Notes under the pieces: model-generated
What the model was told of the DNA's origin: nothing
What the model saw: only the letters and a program-made list of their open reading frames with translations
The model's database searches: none
Shown: one piece after another, positions 13,815 through 14,342 of the stretch
Numbering within the stretch: the stretch's first letter is position 1
Layout: each line of letters opens with the position of its first letter
Assembly (NCBI GenBank): GCA_937915765.1
Contig: CALGHE010000118.1
Span: forward strand, 1-14,342
Source: an uncultured Bacteroidales bacterium
Lineage (GTDB): Bacteria > Bacteroidota > Bacteroidia > Bacteroidales > Paludibacteraceae
Direction: 5' to 3'
Length of the DNA: 14,342 bases
Program-made: the position numbers and the translations under genes

Positions 13815-14213
13815 ATGGAAACTTCCAATAAAAAAGCGTGGGGTATTGTGCTTATCCTGTTTGGAGTGATATTTTTCCTCAAGACAGTAGGGCTTTTTGG
13901 TGAAAACTGTGAACTGTACAACATAAAGAATTTCCCGGTTTACGCAGGGCTGGTTTTCCTTGCCACAAGGAATTTCAAAGTTGGAGTTTTGCTGTGCGGA
14001 ATCGGAGCGCTTTTGCGTCTTGACCAGATAATTGAGCTTACCAAAGATATGTCTCAGTTTATATGGCCTTTGCTTCTTGTGCTGGCTGGCGCGTTGCTGT
14101 TCTTTAGCAAAAACAATAAAAACGAAAGCAAGTATAATCAAACGCATCTTCTGTGTTTATATAATCATATCCCCATGAATGTTTTGTGTTTATTTCATAA
14201 AGCGCTAATTTAG
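13815..14213 (+). CDS. Small LiaF/DUF5668-type membrane protein with an abnormal C-terminus
   Basis: 132 aa as read. Hydrophobic segments lie at about residues 9-28 (WGIVLILFGVIFFL), 40-52 (FPVYAGLVFLA), 56-68 (VGVLLCGIGALL) and 82-97 (FIWPLLLVLAGALLFF), the pattern of the LiaF N-terminal transmembrane or DUF5668 domain. In Firmicutes LiaF belongs to an envelope-stress system; in Bacteroidales the role of such proteins is unknown, often beside regulators. Up to KNNKNESK (residue 106, base 14132) the protein looks normal and could end there. The last 26 residues (YNQTHLLCLYNHIPMNVLCL and on) look unlike a real protein and overlap a plausible minus-strand gene. I suspect a rearrangement that replaced the original stop. 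Probably in one operon with the nitroreductase gene. Confidence 0.75.
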   Translation: METSNKKAWGIVLILFGVIFFLKTVGLFGENCELYNIKNFPVYAGLVFLATRNFKVGVLLCGIGALLRLDQIIELTKDMSQFIWPLLLVLAGALLFFSKNNKNESKYNQTHLLCLYNHIPMNVLCLFHKALI

Positions 14214-14342
14214 GTTGATTATATAAAGCAGAATTTATAAGCTTTATTACCTTGTCAGGTTCTACATAAAGAACGTCTGGGTTCAGAAGATACTTCGTGT
14301 AAGCACAATACGTATCTTCAGAATTTGCATATTGCAACAAGT
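14104..14342 (-). CDS. Unidentified protein, C-terminal fragment (gene runs off the window)
   Basis: The minus strand is open from the window edge to a TAA at 14106-14104, about 78 codons, beginning LLQYANSEDTYCAYTKYLLN and continuing through DVLYVEPDKVIKLINSALYN. The composition (mixed charged, aromatic and aliphatic residues, regular helix-like spacing) reads like a genuine protein; I do not recognise the family. The last residues, CFRFYCFC, come from DNA that belongs to the membrane-protein gene on the other strand, so the natural C-terminus has probably been lost or replaced near 14131-14137. The true start lies outside the window. Whether it is expressed cannot be judged here. Confidence 0.5.
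   Translation of the reverse strand, partial: LLQYANSEDTYCAYTKYLLNPDVLYVEPDKVIKLINSALYNQPKLALYEINTKHSWGYDYINTEDAFDYTCFRFYCFC

Overview
The window looks like a chromosomal segment of a Bacteroidales bacterium (phylum Bacteroidota). The clearest signs are: a 5' fragment of the archaeal/eukaryotic-type prolyl-tRNA synthetase used by Bacteroidota; repeated matches to the Bacteroidota promoter -7 element TAnnTTTG just upstream of genes, some with a TTG/TTTG element 19-20 bases further up; A-rich start regions without strong Shine-Dalgarno sequences; a GH43 glycosidase with a C-terminal type IX secretion (T9SS)-like tail; and BspA-type leucine-rich repeat proteins. I cannot name a genus.

Layout. 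1-171 (minus): start of proS. 172-860: a gene-free stretch holding the proS promoter and a minus-strand promoter plus terminator pair that outlines a candidate small RNA of about 117 nt. 861-3707 (plus): secreted multidomain GH43 enzyme related to exo-beta-1,3-galactanases. 3774-3930: 33-bp tandem array built of two palindromes, just ahead of the promoter of an AAA/DUF4143 ATPase (4003-5139). 5172-6341 and 6445-9864: two paralogous BspA-like proteins of 389 and 1139 aa. 9960-10958: RhuM-Fic/Doc fusion protein. 11041-11218: collapsed remnant of a third BspA-like gene. 11311-13113: translational GTPase TypA/BipA. 13270-13797 and 13815-14213: nitroreductase and small LiaF-type membrane protein, probably one transcript. 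14104-14342 (minus): 3' end of an unidentified gene that runs into the membrane-protein gene.

How it fits together. The ends (proS, typA, nitroreductase) are housekeeping or core metabolic genes. The middle (about 3.7-11.2 kb) is accessory in character: a multicopy-type ATPase, an array of palindromic repeats, expanding repeat-rich surface proteins, a Fic/Doc-type protein and a gene remnant. The BspA genes form a paralogous cluster: two intact genes and the remnant share a start-codon environment (6445 and 11041) and C-terminal cap, and the RhuM-Fic gene sits between the second copy and the remnant. I see no CRISPR array, tRNA, rRNA, transposase or integrase. I see no clear new multigene system. 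The observations most worth checking are the candidate small RNA, the palindromic array, the two-block BspA protein and the junction near 14,133.
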